Shown: positions 1-9,482, numbered from the stretch's first letter. The stretch: DNA of 19,111 nucleotides from Funneliformis mosseae (GCA_910592005.1 CAJVPP010001579.1:1-19111); one strand, 5' to 3'. The notes: a model not told the origin generated them from the sequence alone. Program-made: numbers and translations.

Positions 1-1
1 C

Positions 2-931
2 ACCAAAGTACAAGCTCACAAAGATGATCATTATAATAATACTGTTGACAAACTAGCAAAACAACTTTCTGCACAACCATTATCAATTAATAAAGAACAT
101 TTAGGTCTAGGTTATTACCTATGTTACACCTCCAATCTAATAATAACTCCTCATCGGCTATTCATAAAAAATAAAATACAAGCGGCATGGGCAGAGTTCT
201 TACTTTCACTATCTCATCTCAACAAATATCATGATAAACCTATAGATTGGCCTCTACTTTTCAAGATCCTAAATAATGAAGAATTATCTCAAAAAACATC
301 ATTTATAGGATGTTTCAAAAAGAAATTTAAAATTAGAATTTTGCTTCAACTGCTTTCTACTTTAAAGGTAATTAACTCCCATATGCCTATACTATACACT
401 TCAGCAAAATGCATCTGTTGTCACTTTCACACTGAAGATTTTGAGCACTTGTGGCTCTGTCCTAGTAATTAACCTAACATTAATGAGTTAATCAACACAC
501 ATAAGAACAAATTTATCACCCAACTCTCTGAGTTAAATACTCTTAAAGATGATTATCTAGTTCAAGAAATACTAACAGATCCTATTTGGAACACATCACC
601 CACCTCCACAGAATTTTGTTTTTTAGACATAATTAAAGGGATTATACCATTATCTTTGTTAAACAAAGTAACAGCTTGTCTTTCTGCCAAAGATTTATCA
701 CATAGTTTCTTGTCCTCCTTCTTTCATGAGATCTTCACATCTTGTTATGAGATATGATTACAAAGGAATGTTGCACTAAATGATTGGAAAATTGCAAATA
801 ACTTTGAAGATGATTATACTACTCCTTGCGTCTCATCAGATTTTCCACATTCATCTCCCATCCCCTCAACTTCACACCTCACATCCTTCATAGTGGCTAT
901 CGCCTATAACTCTCACTGGTCAAATTTTTAG
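2..931 (+). pseudogene. LINE ORF2 fragment: RNase H end plus C-terminal Cys/His region
   Basis: The frame starting at base 2 reads through a sequence typical of the end of a retrotransposon RNase H domain: K-V-Q-A-H-K-D-D, then N-T-V-D-K-L-A-K, with the His and the (A/V)D-x-L-A-K pattern. About 110 residues later comes C-I-C-C-H-F-H-T-E-D-F-E-H-L-W-L-C-P (CxxC..H..C), a zinc-knuckle-like pattern found after RNase H in many fungal LINEs. In-frame stops occur at 470-472 (TAA) and 755-757 (TGA); the frame otherwise stays open to TAG at 929-931. It is a recently inactivated, 5'-cut copy as far as visible. The reverse transcriptase domain would lie upstream of the window. The family call is by pattern only. 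Confidence 0.75.
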
Positions 932-1136
932 AATGACAATAACTACGCCTTCCCTTTCAGACGTTTGATAACTGTACAATAGTCTAGTTTAGTTAGGTTT
1001 TTCTTTTCTTTTTTATTTTATAGTATAGTTCAGTAAAGTACAAGGTTGGTATTGATAAAGTAGTTTAGTTTAAATTAATTTTTAGATATTTTTGTATTTT
1101 CTGTTTTATTATATGTACCTAGTATTATATAAATTT

Positions 1137-1142
1137 AATAAA
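1137..1142 (+). terminator. Polyadenylation signal of the LINE
   Basis: AATAAA lies 24 bases before the 20-A run at 1167-1186, the usual distance between signal and cleavage site. It supports reading the A-run as a copied mRNA tail. Confidence 0.75.
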
Positions 1143-1186
1143 GATCATGTAAAACTGCTGCACTTCAAAAAAAAAAAAAAAAAAAA

Positions 1187-1793
1187 TCTAGCACAGGTTA
1201 TTCCTATTGTTGCAGACTGCTTAATATTGCTATATTAATATATTCCATACTTATCTTATTACTTATTGCAATTATATGGTTCTTAGTCAGAAAAAAAAAT
1301 ATGAAATTCATGAAACGTTAAGCTGAAAGAAAAAAGTGACTGATACATTCAGACTAGCGATTTACATCTCTAGGTATATCTGAGGCTAAGTTATATGATC
1401 AGAAGTCAGAAGTTTGAAGATAGAAATTGAAGTTAGTCAGTATTATTATACGAGAAAAAATATATAAATAATATTATAAGTATTTTAGTGGAGGTGTAAC
1501 AATTTCAGCTAAGAGTACTTATCCATATAATTTGATGATCTCATCTATATTTGCTTCAGACGAATCATCGAAATACCTAAAAAGTTTATTGTAAAATTTT
1601 TATATATTTTTTAAACCATTTTTTTGCACAAGTAGTATAGTAGCATATACAAGAAATCAGTATAAAATTACATAGAAATTTGTAAATCTTTAAAATAAAA
1701 ATTTTATATAATTTTAAGCGAATACACTTGCTGGCAAAATACTGGTCAGTGATAGTACCCAAAAGTAATTGATGCAATAATAACCCAAAGTAA
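1187..1793. other. AT-rich stretch without a recognisable gene
   Basis: This stretch follows the LINE tail. A minus-strand open frame of 78 codons (1586-1822) is hydrophobic and overlaps the relic at 1794-2060 in a different frame, so it may be the frameshifted continuation of that relic. I see no conserved motif and no convincing splice sites. Nothing else in the stretch can be supported. Confidence 0.4.
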
Positions 1794-2060
1794 TCATACA
1801 TAGGGATATTCCAAAATAGCAACTATACGAGAAAGAGTTCTAGGAATATAAAAGTAAAAAATAAGGTATAAATTTGGTAGTACACCAAAGTAGAATAATA
1901 TAAAGGAAGAAAATAAGAAGTTATACTTTAGTGTACTATCGCCGATAGGCAGGAAAGAGATCAGGAAAGCAGTAAGATTTAGGAGAATATACAAAAAAAG
2001 GTATAAAAGCAATATAGCCTGAACTAATTTGACACTTTGTGTTTTATCCTTAATAATCAA
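1794..2060 (-). pseudogene. Possible relic of a multi-pass membrane protein
   Basis: The minus-strand frame of 88 codons contains two long hydrophobic stretches: about residues 12-37, rich in Leu/Ile/Phe, and about 45-71, rich in Phe/Tyr/Leu. They are separated by a short polar turn (L-P-I-G-D-S-T), which is how two or three membrane helices with a loop would look. It ends at a stop. A hydrophobic frame continues in a different phase to 1586, as expected for a decayed gene. The first codons fall inside the left inverted-repeat arm, so the start is not trustworthy. AT-rich DNA produces Phe/Leu/Ile-rich frames by chance, and I do not recognise the family. Confidence 0.2.
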
Positions 2061-2556
2061 AAGGGTTACAAAAGGCAGGATTGCAAGAATAGCACAATAT
2101 CGGCAATTTGTATCTCACCTGACAATCAAAAAGTGAGTGAATAAATTGTGATACATCTTCGGCAAATAGATAGATTGCAAATTCAGCACTTTGTACCTCA
2201 TCTAGCAATCAAAAGATAGCAAGAAAGAAAATATATAGGCTGATTAATATAATGCAAATTACATCTCTGATCTTCTAATTAACTGACCACCAAACTAGGC
2301 CCTCGAAAGTTACTTGAAAGTAATGAAAAAGTGATGAGAAAGTGTCTGAAACTGGCGAGAAATCTAAATATGTGATTAATGCAGTAAGGCGCAGTAAATT
2401 TCGTTAATTTCAGCCAGCACTATTTTATATTTTTTTCTAAAACTTTGAGACGCAATAATTCGGCATTCAGATATCCAATTCATACGGTCTTAGTATCATT
2501 GGAAAGCTCTTAATGCTCTCTTTCAAATGACTATAAAATCGCACGAATATAATTAC
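2030..2556 (+). repeat. Left arm of a ~530-bp inverted repeat bracketing the Clr2 gene
   Basis: Read on the plus strand, this segment aligns along its length with the reverse complement of 7915-8446. Strong anchors are the block around AATATATAGGCTGATTAATA (2229-2248), the block with GTAAATTTCGTTAATTT (about 2394-2411), and the block around AATTCGGCATTCAGA (about 2457-2471). I estimate roughly three-quarters identity by eye. Differences are mostly transitions with few gaps. It holds three copies of an internal motif ending in AATCAAAAG. No coding sequence is supported in it. Confidence 0.85.
2032..2215 (+). repeat. Three internal motif copies within the left arm
   Basis: A motif of about 30 bases, roughly ACTTTGTATCTCA..TAGCAATCAAAAG, occurs ending near 2063, 2132 and 2215, so it is spaced about 70-85 bases apart. 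The right arm has matching copies on the other strand. This could be a subterminal repeat of a transposable element. Confidence 0.55.
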
Positions 2557-2859
2557 AGGAAGCCAAAATATTCCGCCCTAAATATCAGGTCAAAAATATA
2601 GTATAGTGTTAGCCAAATCTGATTCACAAATTAACTGCACTACCTATCACTTTTTTTTACACTATTTTAGTATCTAAAAAGGCAACCAAATAGGCGTAAA
2701 GGGTAAGCATTCCAATATAGAATCCAGCACCCAACCAGGTGTAGGAAGTTAGCATTTTCAACATAAAACTAGATATCTAAACAGCTACAGAGAATTAATA
2801 ACTCTATTATAAAATTTAGCATGTAAATAACTCAAAAACAAGAAGAAAAGCGTGGTATT
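2557..2859. other. Non-coding stretch inside the inverted repeat
   Basis: No frame, RNA gene or strong repeat is visible. A weak resemblance to the opposite side (around 7845-7914, reverse strand) suggests that the inverted repeat once reached a little further inward. Confidence 0.35.
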
Positions 2860-3120
2860 TAGATTATATAGTGGTAGTTAGGTTAAATGGTAGGTGATAG
2901 TTAGATTATATGGTGGTAAAAAATACAGATAGCAAGAAAAATTTAAAAGAATAACTAGAGTATAAAAAGATACCTGATACGCGAAAATAAATAGATTATA
3001 TAGTGATAATTAGATTATATTATTTAGATTATATGGTGATAATTAGATTATATTATTTAGATCATATGGCGGTATTCAGATTATATAGTGATATTTAGAT
3101 CACATGGTGGTTATATAATC
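2860..3120 (+). repeat. Degenerate short tandem repeats (TAGATTATATGGTG type)
   Basis: The word TAGATTATAT followed by GGTG or AGTG recurs at least eight times. In 2991-3085 it forms a clearer 33-base period of two sub-units, one with GGTGATAA and one ending in TTATTAT. The core TTATATGGTGGTA is also the arm of the palindrome that directly follows at 3129-3176, so the array and the palindrome probably share an origin. Confidence 0.6.
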
Positions 3121-3128
3121 TAGAGCAA

Positions 3129-3176
3129 GTGGGATATCACCATATAATATAATTATATTATATGGTGGTATCCCAC
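3129..3176. repeat. 48-bp near-perfect palindrome
   Basis: The two 24-base arms begin GTGGGATA and end TATCCCAC and are exact reverse complements except for one position (T at 3137 against the C expected from the other arm). There is no loop, so the DNA or RNA could fold into a cruciform or hairpin. It may be a pair of terminal repeats of a small element that lost its interior. Confidence 0.85.
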
Positions 3177-3960
3177 TGAATTATATAAAAATTTTTTAAT
3201 ATATATTTTCTTTAAATGTATATTTTTAAAATTTTTTATTAAGATTTCAAGGGAAATATATTTAAAGAAATTTGATTATAAAGAAAAAAATTTTTTAGTA
3301 GATTTTTTCTATTATAAAATGTCTATATATTATTTTGATTCTTTTAATTTGATAAATATATCAATATTAATATTAATTTTACAAAATTTTAATTAATAAA
3401 TCATAAAATATTTATATCTAAAATATTTATTATTTAAAATATTAAATTCTAATAATTTTTTTATTAAAAAAATTATTTTATTTTTTTAAAATTATAAAAT
3501 TTGATAGATATTAATATATGTTAAAAGTTTATATTTAAAAATAAAATATTATAAAGTTCTTATAATAATATAAATTTTAATCTGAAAATATGAAATTTTT
3601 TATTATTTATCAAATATTATTTAAAAAACTTATATTTATTTAATAAAAAACTTGTATATATATTATAAAAAAAATTTTTATAGTTCTTTATAAAAAATAA
3701 GAAAATATATAATAAAACTGATTTAAGATAACGAAACTTGTTTAATTAATTTAGGTTTTGAATTTAATTAAATTTTACTAATTTTTATTATAGATTTTAA
3801 AATATAACTTGATTTTTTTTAATTAGTTTAATAAATTTATTAAAATAATCATAAAAATATATATTTACCAAAGTATAAAATTTATAAAATTATGTAATAA
3901 ATAATGCGTTTTAATTACATAATTTTCTTTTGGCGTTTTCTCAATTCAAAAAAAATTCGC
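3177..3960. other. AT desert upstream of the Clr2 gene
   Basis: Almost only A and T, with long homopolymers and no usable reading frame. I see no gene, RNA or clear repeat. Confidence 0.6.
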
Positions 3961-3991
3961 GTAAAAGATTGCCGATCAGAGAACTAGTCAA

Positions 3992-3996
3992 CCAAT
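3992..3996 (+). promoter_or_regulatory. CCAAT box upstream of the Clr2 gene
   Basis: The sequence is ACCAATCAT, about 140 bases before the putative 5'-UTR splice donor and 260 before the start codon. It lies where composition changes from AT desert to mixed sequence, which marks the likely promoter. The same nine-base word occurs, in the matching orientation, upstream of the other intact gene (13163-13171 reverse strand). Binding by the fungal CCAAT (HAP/NF-Y) complex is inferred. Confidence 0.4.
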
Positions 3997-4134
3997 CATC
4001 TTCTTTGCTGATTGTTATATCATGATTACGTAAGCTAAAGTTAAATTTCACACGATCCCAAAACATTTCGAAAGAAAAAAATCTTTAAATCTTTAGTTTG
4101 GTACATTTCGGTCGTGTAAAGAATATTGAACGTA

Positions 4135-4249
4135 GTAAGTATACAAAATAACTTTTATAAAATTTATTTCGTTTATTTTTAAAAAAAAAAAAATCTTTGT
4201 AATTAAGACTTAGCAATGATAATTGTATGCCTGATTTTTTTTTCCTTAG
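4135..4249 (+). other. Probable 5'-UTR intron of the Clr2 gene
   Basis: A textbook donor, GTAAGTATAC, lies at 4135. A textbook acceptor, a T-rich tract ending CCTTAG, lies at 4240-4249, six bases before the ATG. Removing these 115 bases creates no upstream ATG. The inference rests on splice signals only. Confidence 0.55.
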
Positions 4250-4255
4250 TCAGTC

Positions 4256-6223
4256 ATGACTTACCAAGTTTCAGAAGAAGGTATTAAGATAAATATATCG
4301 GATGAAATCTCTGTATCTCCAGACAAGACAACACCTACTCCTGATGACAATGGAGTTATAATGTATTATGAATTACTTGATCTTAAAGATGATAAGAATA
4401 TTTTCTGGCGCGAGAAACTTGGTGAGGGTATAAACAATTATCTTAAAGACGTGACAATTCCAAAAGGTAAAAAATACAGAACATATGATTTTCTGTTTTA
4501 CGTTAAATGTATTTGTGAAACTTTCATTAATCGAAAAGTGATCGATAATACATAAAGCAATTTTGACGGATTTTCCGCATGGATATAATCTTTATGCGCA
4601 TCGTAAAAAGTATCCTAAGAAAGAAGAACGAACGGATATTTATCTATTTGGTATTATATATTCTTTCGATTTGTATATGTATGTTTTAATTTTTTTGATA
4701 ATCTAAGTCATAAAATTCTTACAGGTCGTCATAGATTTCGATCTTCCAATGAGTTTTTACCACATCTGATATGGCTTGTGTCAGATAAATCTGGGCAGTG
4801 TCGTTGCAAATATTGTGTTAAAGCAAACGCTACTACTGATACTTCTAATGTAAAACGAAAAGTATACGCTCCCTCCACACGTAAAACGAAGAGGCAAAGG
4901 AATGTTGATACAACCGACGAAGCACCAAAATCAAAAAGAATAACTCGATCCAATAGTGCGAAAAAAGGTAACCGGAAGAAATTTGTTGAAATAGCTCCGA
5001 CTAAAAAGAGAAAGTCAGAATTAGACTATGATATTCCTCCACCTGTACCCAAATATGCTGTGTTTCGAGAAGGAGAAGCTGTTTGGCTTGCTATTGACAA
5101 GGTTCTAAATGATAAAACCTTGGCAGATTGTAACAAAATTCTTTCCGTTCATTCACAACTTGAATATTGGCCTGCAATTGTTGGTTTAATTACACCACCA
5201 GATGATAACGAATCCCTTGAAAAAGTTAGTTATACAGTAAAACCTTTGATTCTTCATGAGAATAAACATGTTACCGTTGAGTCACTTCGTCCTTGGCTAT
5301 TTTATAGTCCCGAAAAATCACCAAGTGGTAAAAGATTCACTAGGTCTTTGTTGAATATCAATTTAGATAAAGCAACTTCAGAACAAATAATTGAAATTTA
5401 CCTTAAAGCGGTCCAGAAAGCAAGTGAATTAGTAAAAATTTTTGCACCTATTTATCAATACGACTATCATAAAGTGAATAAAACCAAGAAGACTAAAGAG
5501 AAGCGTGAAGGAAACTATTTTAAAGCTATGTATTTTGGTGCGGAATTTATCTATGAAGGTGACTTGGTTAGATTAATGCCTTCCCACAATGAAGATCAAG
5601 ATGAAGAAATATCGTATTTACAAATTACAAGCATATTTGAAGATTCAAAGCAAGGATTTCAAGTTACTGGAGATTTATATGAAAGAAACAAATCATTGGA
5701 AAAGGATAAATGCGAATTGATTCCAAAGAATAATATGGATGAAGAATTTACACTTAATGTGTGGGATATTGCCGGTCGATTTTATCCAATGTATCCTGAC
5801 ATCACCGAATCTTTTACTTGTGAACTTATCAAGACTGCTGAATACAGGATGTCAATTTTGGGTGAAGATGATCCGCTTAACATCAAACAGACAGCTAATG
5901 AGACGGATGAAATTGTTGCACCATCGAATGGAACGTCTAAAAGAGCGATGAAAGAACATCTATCTGTTACGATCGAAGAAAAAACGAATACAAAAGTCGA
6001 AATAAGGATTGGAAACGAAAAAGAGATTACAATTAAACAGACAAATGAAACACAAGAAGCAATATCTATTGATAAAGGTGGGTCCCCCGTTAAATTTTCA
6101 GATATTGAAAGGAGGTATGCCAAAAAATCCGATGATATTGATTTTCCGCCGTTGGTTGTCTCACCGGATACTCCTACATTTGAAACTGATGAAGATATAC
6201 CTGATGGAACAAAGCCAATGTAA
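4256..6223 (+). CDS. clr2: Clr2-like transcriptional silencing protein (heterochromatin, SHREC-type complex)
   Basis: Proposed CDS: join(4256..4508, 4558..4650, 4725..6223), 614 codons. Intron 1 (GTATTT..AAG, 49 nt) and intron 2 (GTATTA..CAG, 74 nt) restore one frame through the most conserved part: S-I-L-T-D-F-P-H-G-Y-N-L (residues 85-96), then R-T-D-I-Y-L-F-G (109-116) joined to R-H-R-F-R-S-S-N-E-F-L-P-H-L-I-W-L (117-133), then C-R-C-K-Y-C (141-146, possible metal site). This is the Clr2 N-terminal silencing domain. Residues 155-215 are basic (KKRK at 209-212, likely nuclear signal). Residues 229-475 fit the Clr2/BAH-like region (FREGEAVWLA; YWPAIVGLI at 263; ESLRPWLFY; GDLVRLMP; VWDIAGRFYP). 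The end (about 490-614) is polar and acidic. In fission yeast, Clr2 works with Clr1, Clr3 and Mit1 in deacetylation-linked silencing. No internal stop exists; the gene looks functional. Intron 1's AAG acceptor is the weakest point. Confidence 0.85.
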
Positions 6224-6488
6224 ATAATGGTGATGATAGGAAATAAAGATTTCAAGAAAAAGATCAAATCCTAGCGTTATTATAAAGAGGTTGACTGTTT
6301 CATCATTAAAGCGGTGACTACTATATAAGGTGTCGTGTGTTTTTTTTTATTACATGGATGATTTAAATGATGATTTTGCGAATGCAATCTTTTAGGTGGT
6401 CAAAGTTTTTATCGATTTACATATTGTCTTCTTACTTGTTAATATCAAATATGGAATAGCGTACAATATGTAATAGTTTGGAAATTAC

Positions 6489-6494
6489 AATAAA
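6489..6494 (+). terminator. Polyadenylation signal for the Clr2 gene
   Basis: AATAAA lies 266 bases after the stop codon, just before composition falls to nearly pure A/T. Another AATAAA at 6242-6247, only 19 bases after the stop, is an alternative. Confidence 0.4.
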
Positions 6495-6539
6495 GTTATA
6501 TATATTCAGAAGTTTAGTAGATTAAATAAACCTGTGAAT

Positions 6540-7576
6540 TTAAAAAATCCAAAAATTATAATTTAATCATCCTTTTAAAATTTTTTAATTCATTTAATTA
6601 TATGATACAGATATATTTTTTAAAAAATAAGTTAATATGTATTTAATCAGATTAAATTGCTTTTATATTATTTTATATTATTTTATATATCTACTTGTAA
6701 TTTTATGTAATTTATACATTTAAATATAATGTAAATTCTATAAACTTTATTATATATAATAATAATAATAAATATAATTATATATATAATTAATTTAAAT
6801 ATTATAAATCAATAATCTATTATTTAAATATTAATAGAATATATATTTATTTTAAATAAACTAATATTATTCCTTAAATTGTAGAGCAGGTTAATTTTTC
6901 TACAAATATAAAAAAAAAGTATTAATTTTTTAATAAAATACAAAATATTAATTTTAATAAAATAATTATTATATAAAAAATATAGTTAGTATATATTTAA
7001 TCAACTTTTTTAGAAATATTTAAGTTTATTAAGAAGTTTTTAAATAATTCAATTTTAAAATTAAGTTTTAAAATATTTATTATAAAAATTTTCTTAAAAT
7101 TCATTTTTAAACTAATTGAATCAATTTATTACTAATAAAAGTTATAAAATTTCTTAGTAAATTATAAAAATTGTAATAATTAAAGTTATTTAACATGATA
7201 AATTTATAATATTCTATTATGATTAATATTATTAAAATTAATTATTAATAACATTATCAAAGATCAATGATAAAATTTTTTAATATAAAATTTTTTTAAA
7301 AATTACAAATTTTTAGCTTATAAATAACCTTAATTATTATTATATAATAAAAAATAAAAGTTACTATGATATTATATATATTTATAAAATTAATTTAAAA
7401 AAAAATTTTTTTAAGAATTTTAATTTTTTATAAAAGTAAATCTGAAAGAATTTATAATAAATAAATAAGCAAATTTGTCTGTAAAATTCTAGTTTAAGAA
7501 ATAATATAAATAATAATTATTTTCTAATATTTATTTAAATAATAACTTTAATATAATAATTTTTAAAATATGTATT
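6540..7576. other. AT desert downstream of the Clr2 gene
   Basis: Very AT-rich DNA with ATAATAATA and homopolymer runs and no reading frame of note. It mirrors the desert at 3177-3960 on the other side of the gene. Confidence 0.6.
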
Positions 7577-7612
7577 AACTAGATAACACTTTTATAAGAG
7601 TGTTATCTAGTT
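7577..7612. repeat. Hairpin with perfect 14-bp arms
   Basis: AACTAGATAACACT (7577-7590) is the exact reverse complement of AGTGTTATCTAGTT (7599-7612), with an 8-base loop. The right arm is also the first unit of the tandem array that follows. Confidence 0.8.
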
Positions 7613-7682
7613 CTACTATAATGTTATCTAATTATAAATATAATGTTATTTAGCTATAAGTATAATGTTACCTAGTTACTAT
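7595..7682 (+). repeat. Tandem array, four units of 22 bp
   Basis: The word (A)TGTTATCTAGTT recurs with an exact 22-base step (units starting 7595, 7617, 7639, 7661), each unit diverged by a few bases. It resembles the arrangement on the other side of the gene: short tandem units beside a palindrome made of the same word. Confidence 0.75.
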
Positions 7683-7695
7683 TTTTAGTATTTTG

Positions 7696-7842
7696 TGACT
7701 TTACTATTATTTTATTGCTATCTACTTGATTTTATTGTTTTATAGTTTTTTTATTACTTTGTAGATATTTACTTGATTTTATTGCTCTGTCCTCTTTTTA
7801 TTTCCTTTTAGCTATTTGCTTGTTTTCATTACTTTGTAATTT
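7696..7842 (+). repeat. Tandem array, about three units of 47 bp
   Basis: The anchor (A/G)CTTG(A)TTTT(A)TT starts at 7724, 7771 and 7818, exactly 47 bases apart. Surrounding words (TTTATTACTTTGTAG / TTTATTTCCTTTTAG) repeat in step. It is a small minisatellite with no coding content. Confidence 0.65.
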
Positions 7843-7914
7843 TTTTGTGACCAAAATACTAGGCTAATATTTATTGCTAAAAATTATGTTATAATCAAGT
7901 AGCGTAGTAAATTT

Positions 7915-8446
7915 GCAATTAAATTTATATAATTTTAAACTCGTTTGAATGAAGATGTTAAGAACTTTCTAATAATATTAAGATCACATAAATTATGTGT
8001 CTGAATGCTGAGTTATTGTGTCTCAAATTTTGAAAAAAAATATAAAGTAGTGTTGGTCAAAATTAACGAAATTTACTGTATCTTACTACATTAATTACAT
8101 GTTTTAATTTATTGCCAGTTCCAGGTACTTTCCCGTTACTTTCATGTAACTTTTGAATAATTTTTAAGAGTCTAATTTGGTAATCAGTTGGTTAAAGAAT
8201 CAGAGGTATAATTTGCATTATATTGATCAGCCTATATATTTTTCTTTTCAATTATCATTTTTTGATTGCCAGATGAGACAAATGCAAAGTGTCAAATTTG
8301 CAATCTATCTATTTGCTAAAAATGTGTCACAATTTATTTACTTACTTTTTAATTGCTGTGAGACACATGCAAAGTGCCAGTGTTGTGTCATTTTTGCAAT
8401 CCTACCTTTTGTAATCCTTTTGATTGCTGAGAATAAGGCATAAAGT
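7915..8446 (-). repeat. Right arm of the ~530-bp inverted repeat
   Basis: This is the reverse-complement partner of 2030-2556. An 88-codon plus-strand frame here (8177-8443) lies in the repeat and is not supported as a gene. The outer end of the arm coincides with a TTAA at 8446-8449, where the next element begins, so that element probably inserted into this repeat. Confidence 0.85.
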
Positions 8447-8449
8447 TAA

Positions 8450-9482
8450 AGCTCTGAACGGTTCAGATTAATCCAAAAATTTTCAGTTCAGATCAACTTT
8501 AGTTTAGTTTCAGATTGCAAAAATTTTAATCCAAAAATTTTCGGTTCAGTTCAGATTTTTTTCGGATTATAAATCTAATCTGAACTGAAAAAAATCTGAA
8601 TCGAACTGAAAATTTCAGATTAATTCGAAATTTTAGATCATTTGAAACGATGAAATTATCATTTTAAATGAACGATAAAAGAATTATTCAATTGGAATGA
8701 TTAAATTATTATTTCAAAAGAACAATAAAAGAATTGTTCATTTGGAATGATTGAAGTTATCATTCCAAATGAACTATAAGAAAATCGTTTGATTAGAATA
8801 ATTGAATTATCGTTCTAAATGAATGATAAAAAATTCATTTATTTGGAACGATTGAAGTTATCATTCTAAATGAACAATAAGAAAATTGTTCATTTGGAAT
8901 GATTGAAGTTATCGTTCTAAACGAACGATAAAAAAATCATTCGATTAGAATGATTAAATTATCGTTTCAATCGAACAATAAAAAAATCGTTCATTTGAAA
9001 CAATTAAAGTTATCGTTCCAAACAAATGATAAAAAAATCATTCGATTGAAATGATCAAATTATCGTTCTAAACGAACGATAAAAGAATTGTTCATTTAGA
9101 ATGATTGAAATTATCATTTCAAACGAACGATAAGAAAATCGTTCATTTAGAACGATTGAAGTTATCATTCTAAACGAACAATAAAAAAATTGTTTGATTG
9201 GAATGATTAAATTATTGTTTCAATCGAATGATAAAAAAATCATTCATTTGGAATGATTGAAGTTATCATTTCAAATAAATGATAAAAGGATCATTCCAAA
9301 TGATCTGAAATTTTAGATTAATCCGAAATTTTTGATTCAGTTCAGATTTTTACCAGTTTATAGTTCAGTTTAATTTCGGATTGGCATTTTTAGGATTTAT
9401 AATCTGAACTGAACTGAACTGAAATTTTCAGATCAGTTTCAGATTGGCCTATAATCTGGACTGAACTGAACTATTCAGAGCA
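8450..9482. mobile_element. Non-autonomous (MITE-like) element with TTAA flanks
   Basis: The ends are inverted: GCTCTGAACGGTTCAG at 8451-8466 against GCTCTGAATAGTTCAG read from the other end (9481 backward), 14 of 16 bases equal. Both ends are directly flanked by TTAA (8446-8449 and 9483-9486), the target duplication typical of piggyBac-type transposition. Subterminal zones (about 8460-8635 and 9304-9470) are packed with GTTCAGTTCAGATT and its complement and can form long hairpins, such as the pair of arms near 8533-8622. The interior is a palindromic satellite and there is no transposase frame, so it needs a helper enzyme. The superfamily call rests only on TTAA. Confidence 0.7.
8637..9303. 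repeat. Palindromic satellite, ~13 units of ~51 bp
   Basis: Each unit has two inverted pairs: GAACGATAAAAAAATCGTTC (20 bases) and GGAATGATTGAAG..TTATCATTCC (arms GGAATGAT/ATCATTCC). I count about thirteen occurrences of the TTATC(A/G)TT word. Units differ mainly by C/T and G/A changes at the same positions. Both strands read nearly alike, so a transcript would fold into a row of hairpins. Confidence 0.8.

Larger units (their letters stand above)
1..1186 (+). mobile_element. 3' end of a non-LTR (LINE) retrotransposon with poly(A) tail
   Basis: The segment has the order expected at a LINE 3' end: the end of an ORF2-like reading frame (to about 931), an AT-rich 3' UTR, an AATAAA signal at 1137-1142, and a pure run of 20 A at 1167-1186. 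The A-run starts 24 bases after the signal, so this is a retrotransposed poly(A) tail and not chance composition. The 5' part lies outside the window, so no target-site duplication can be tested here. The coding part is broken, so this copy cannot move by itself. Confidence 0.8.

Noticed and set aside
4729..4953. Minus-strand frame of 74 codons over the Clr2 gene
   Set aside because: Antisense shadow of a well-supported exon.
5782..6267. Minus-strand frame of 161 codons over the Clr2 3' part
   Set aside because: It mirrors the Ser/Thr/Ile-rich coding strand and shows no motif or start context. The plus-strand protein is the supported one.
8177..8443. Plus-strand frame of 88 codons
   Set aside because: It lies wholly in the right repeat arm. 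The equivalent part of the left arm is not open in the same way.
8637..9303. CRISPR array
   Set aside because: The repeats are contiguous, with no unique spacers, and are palindromic satellite units in a eukaryotic context.
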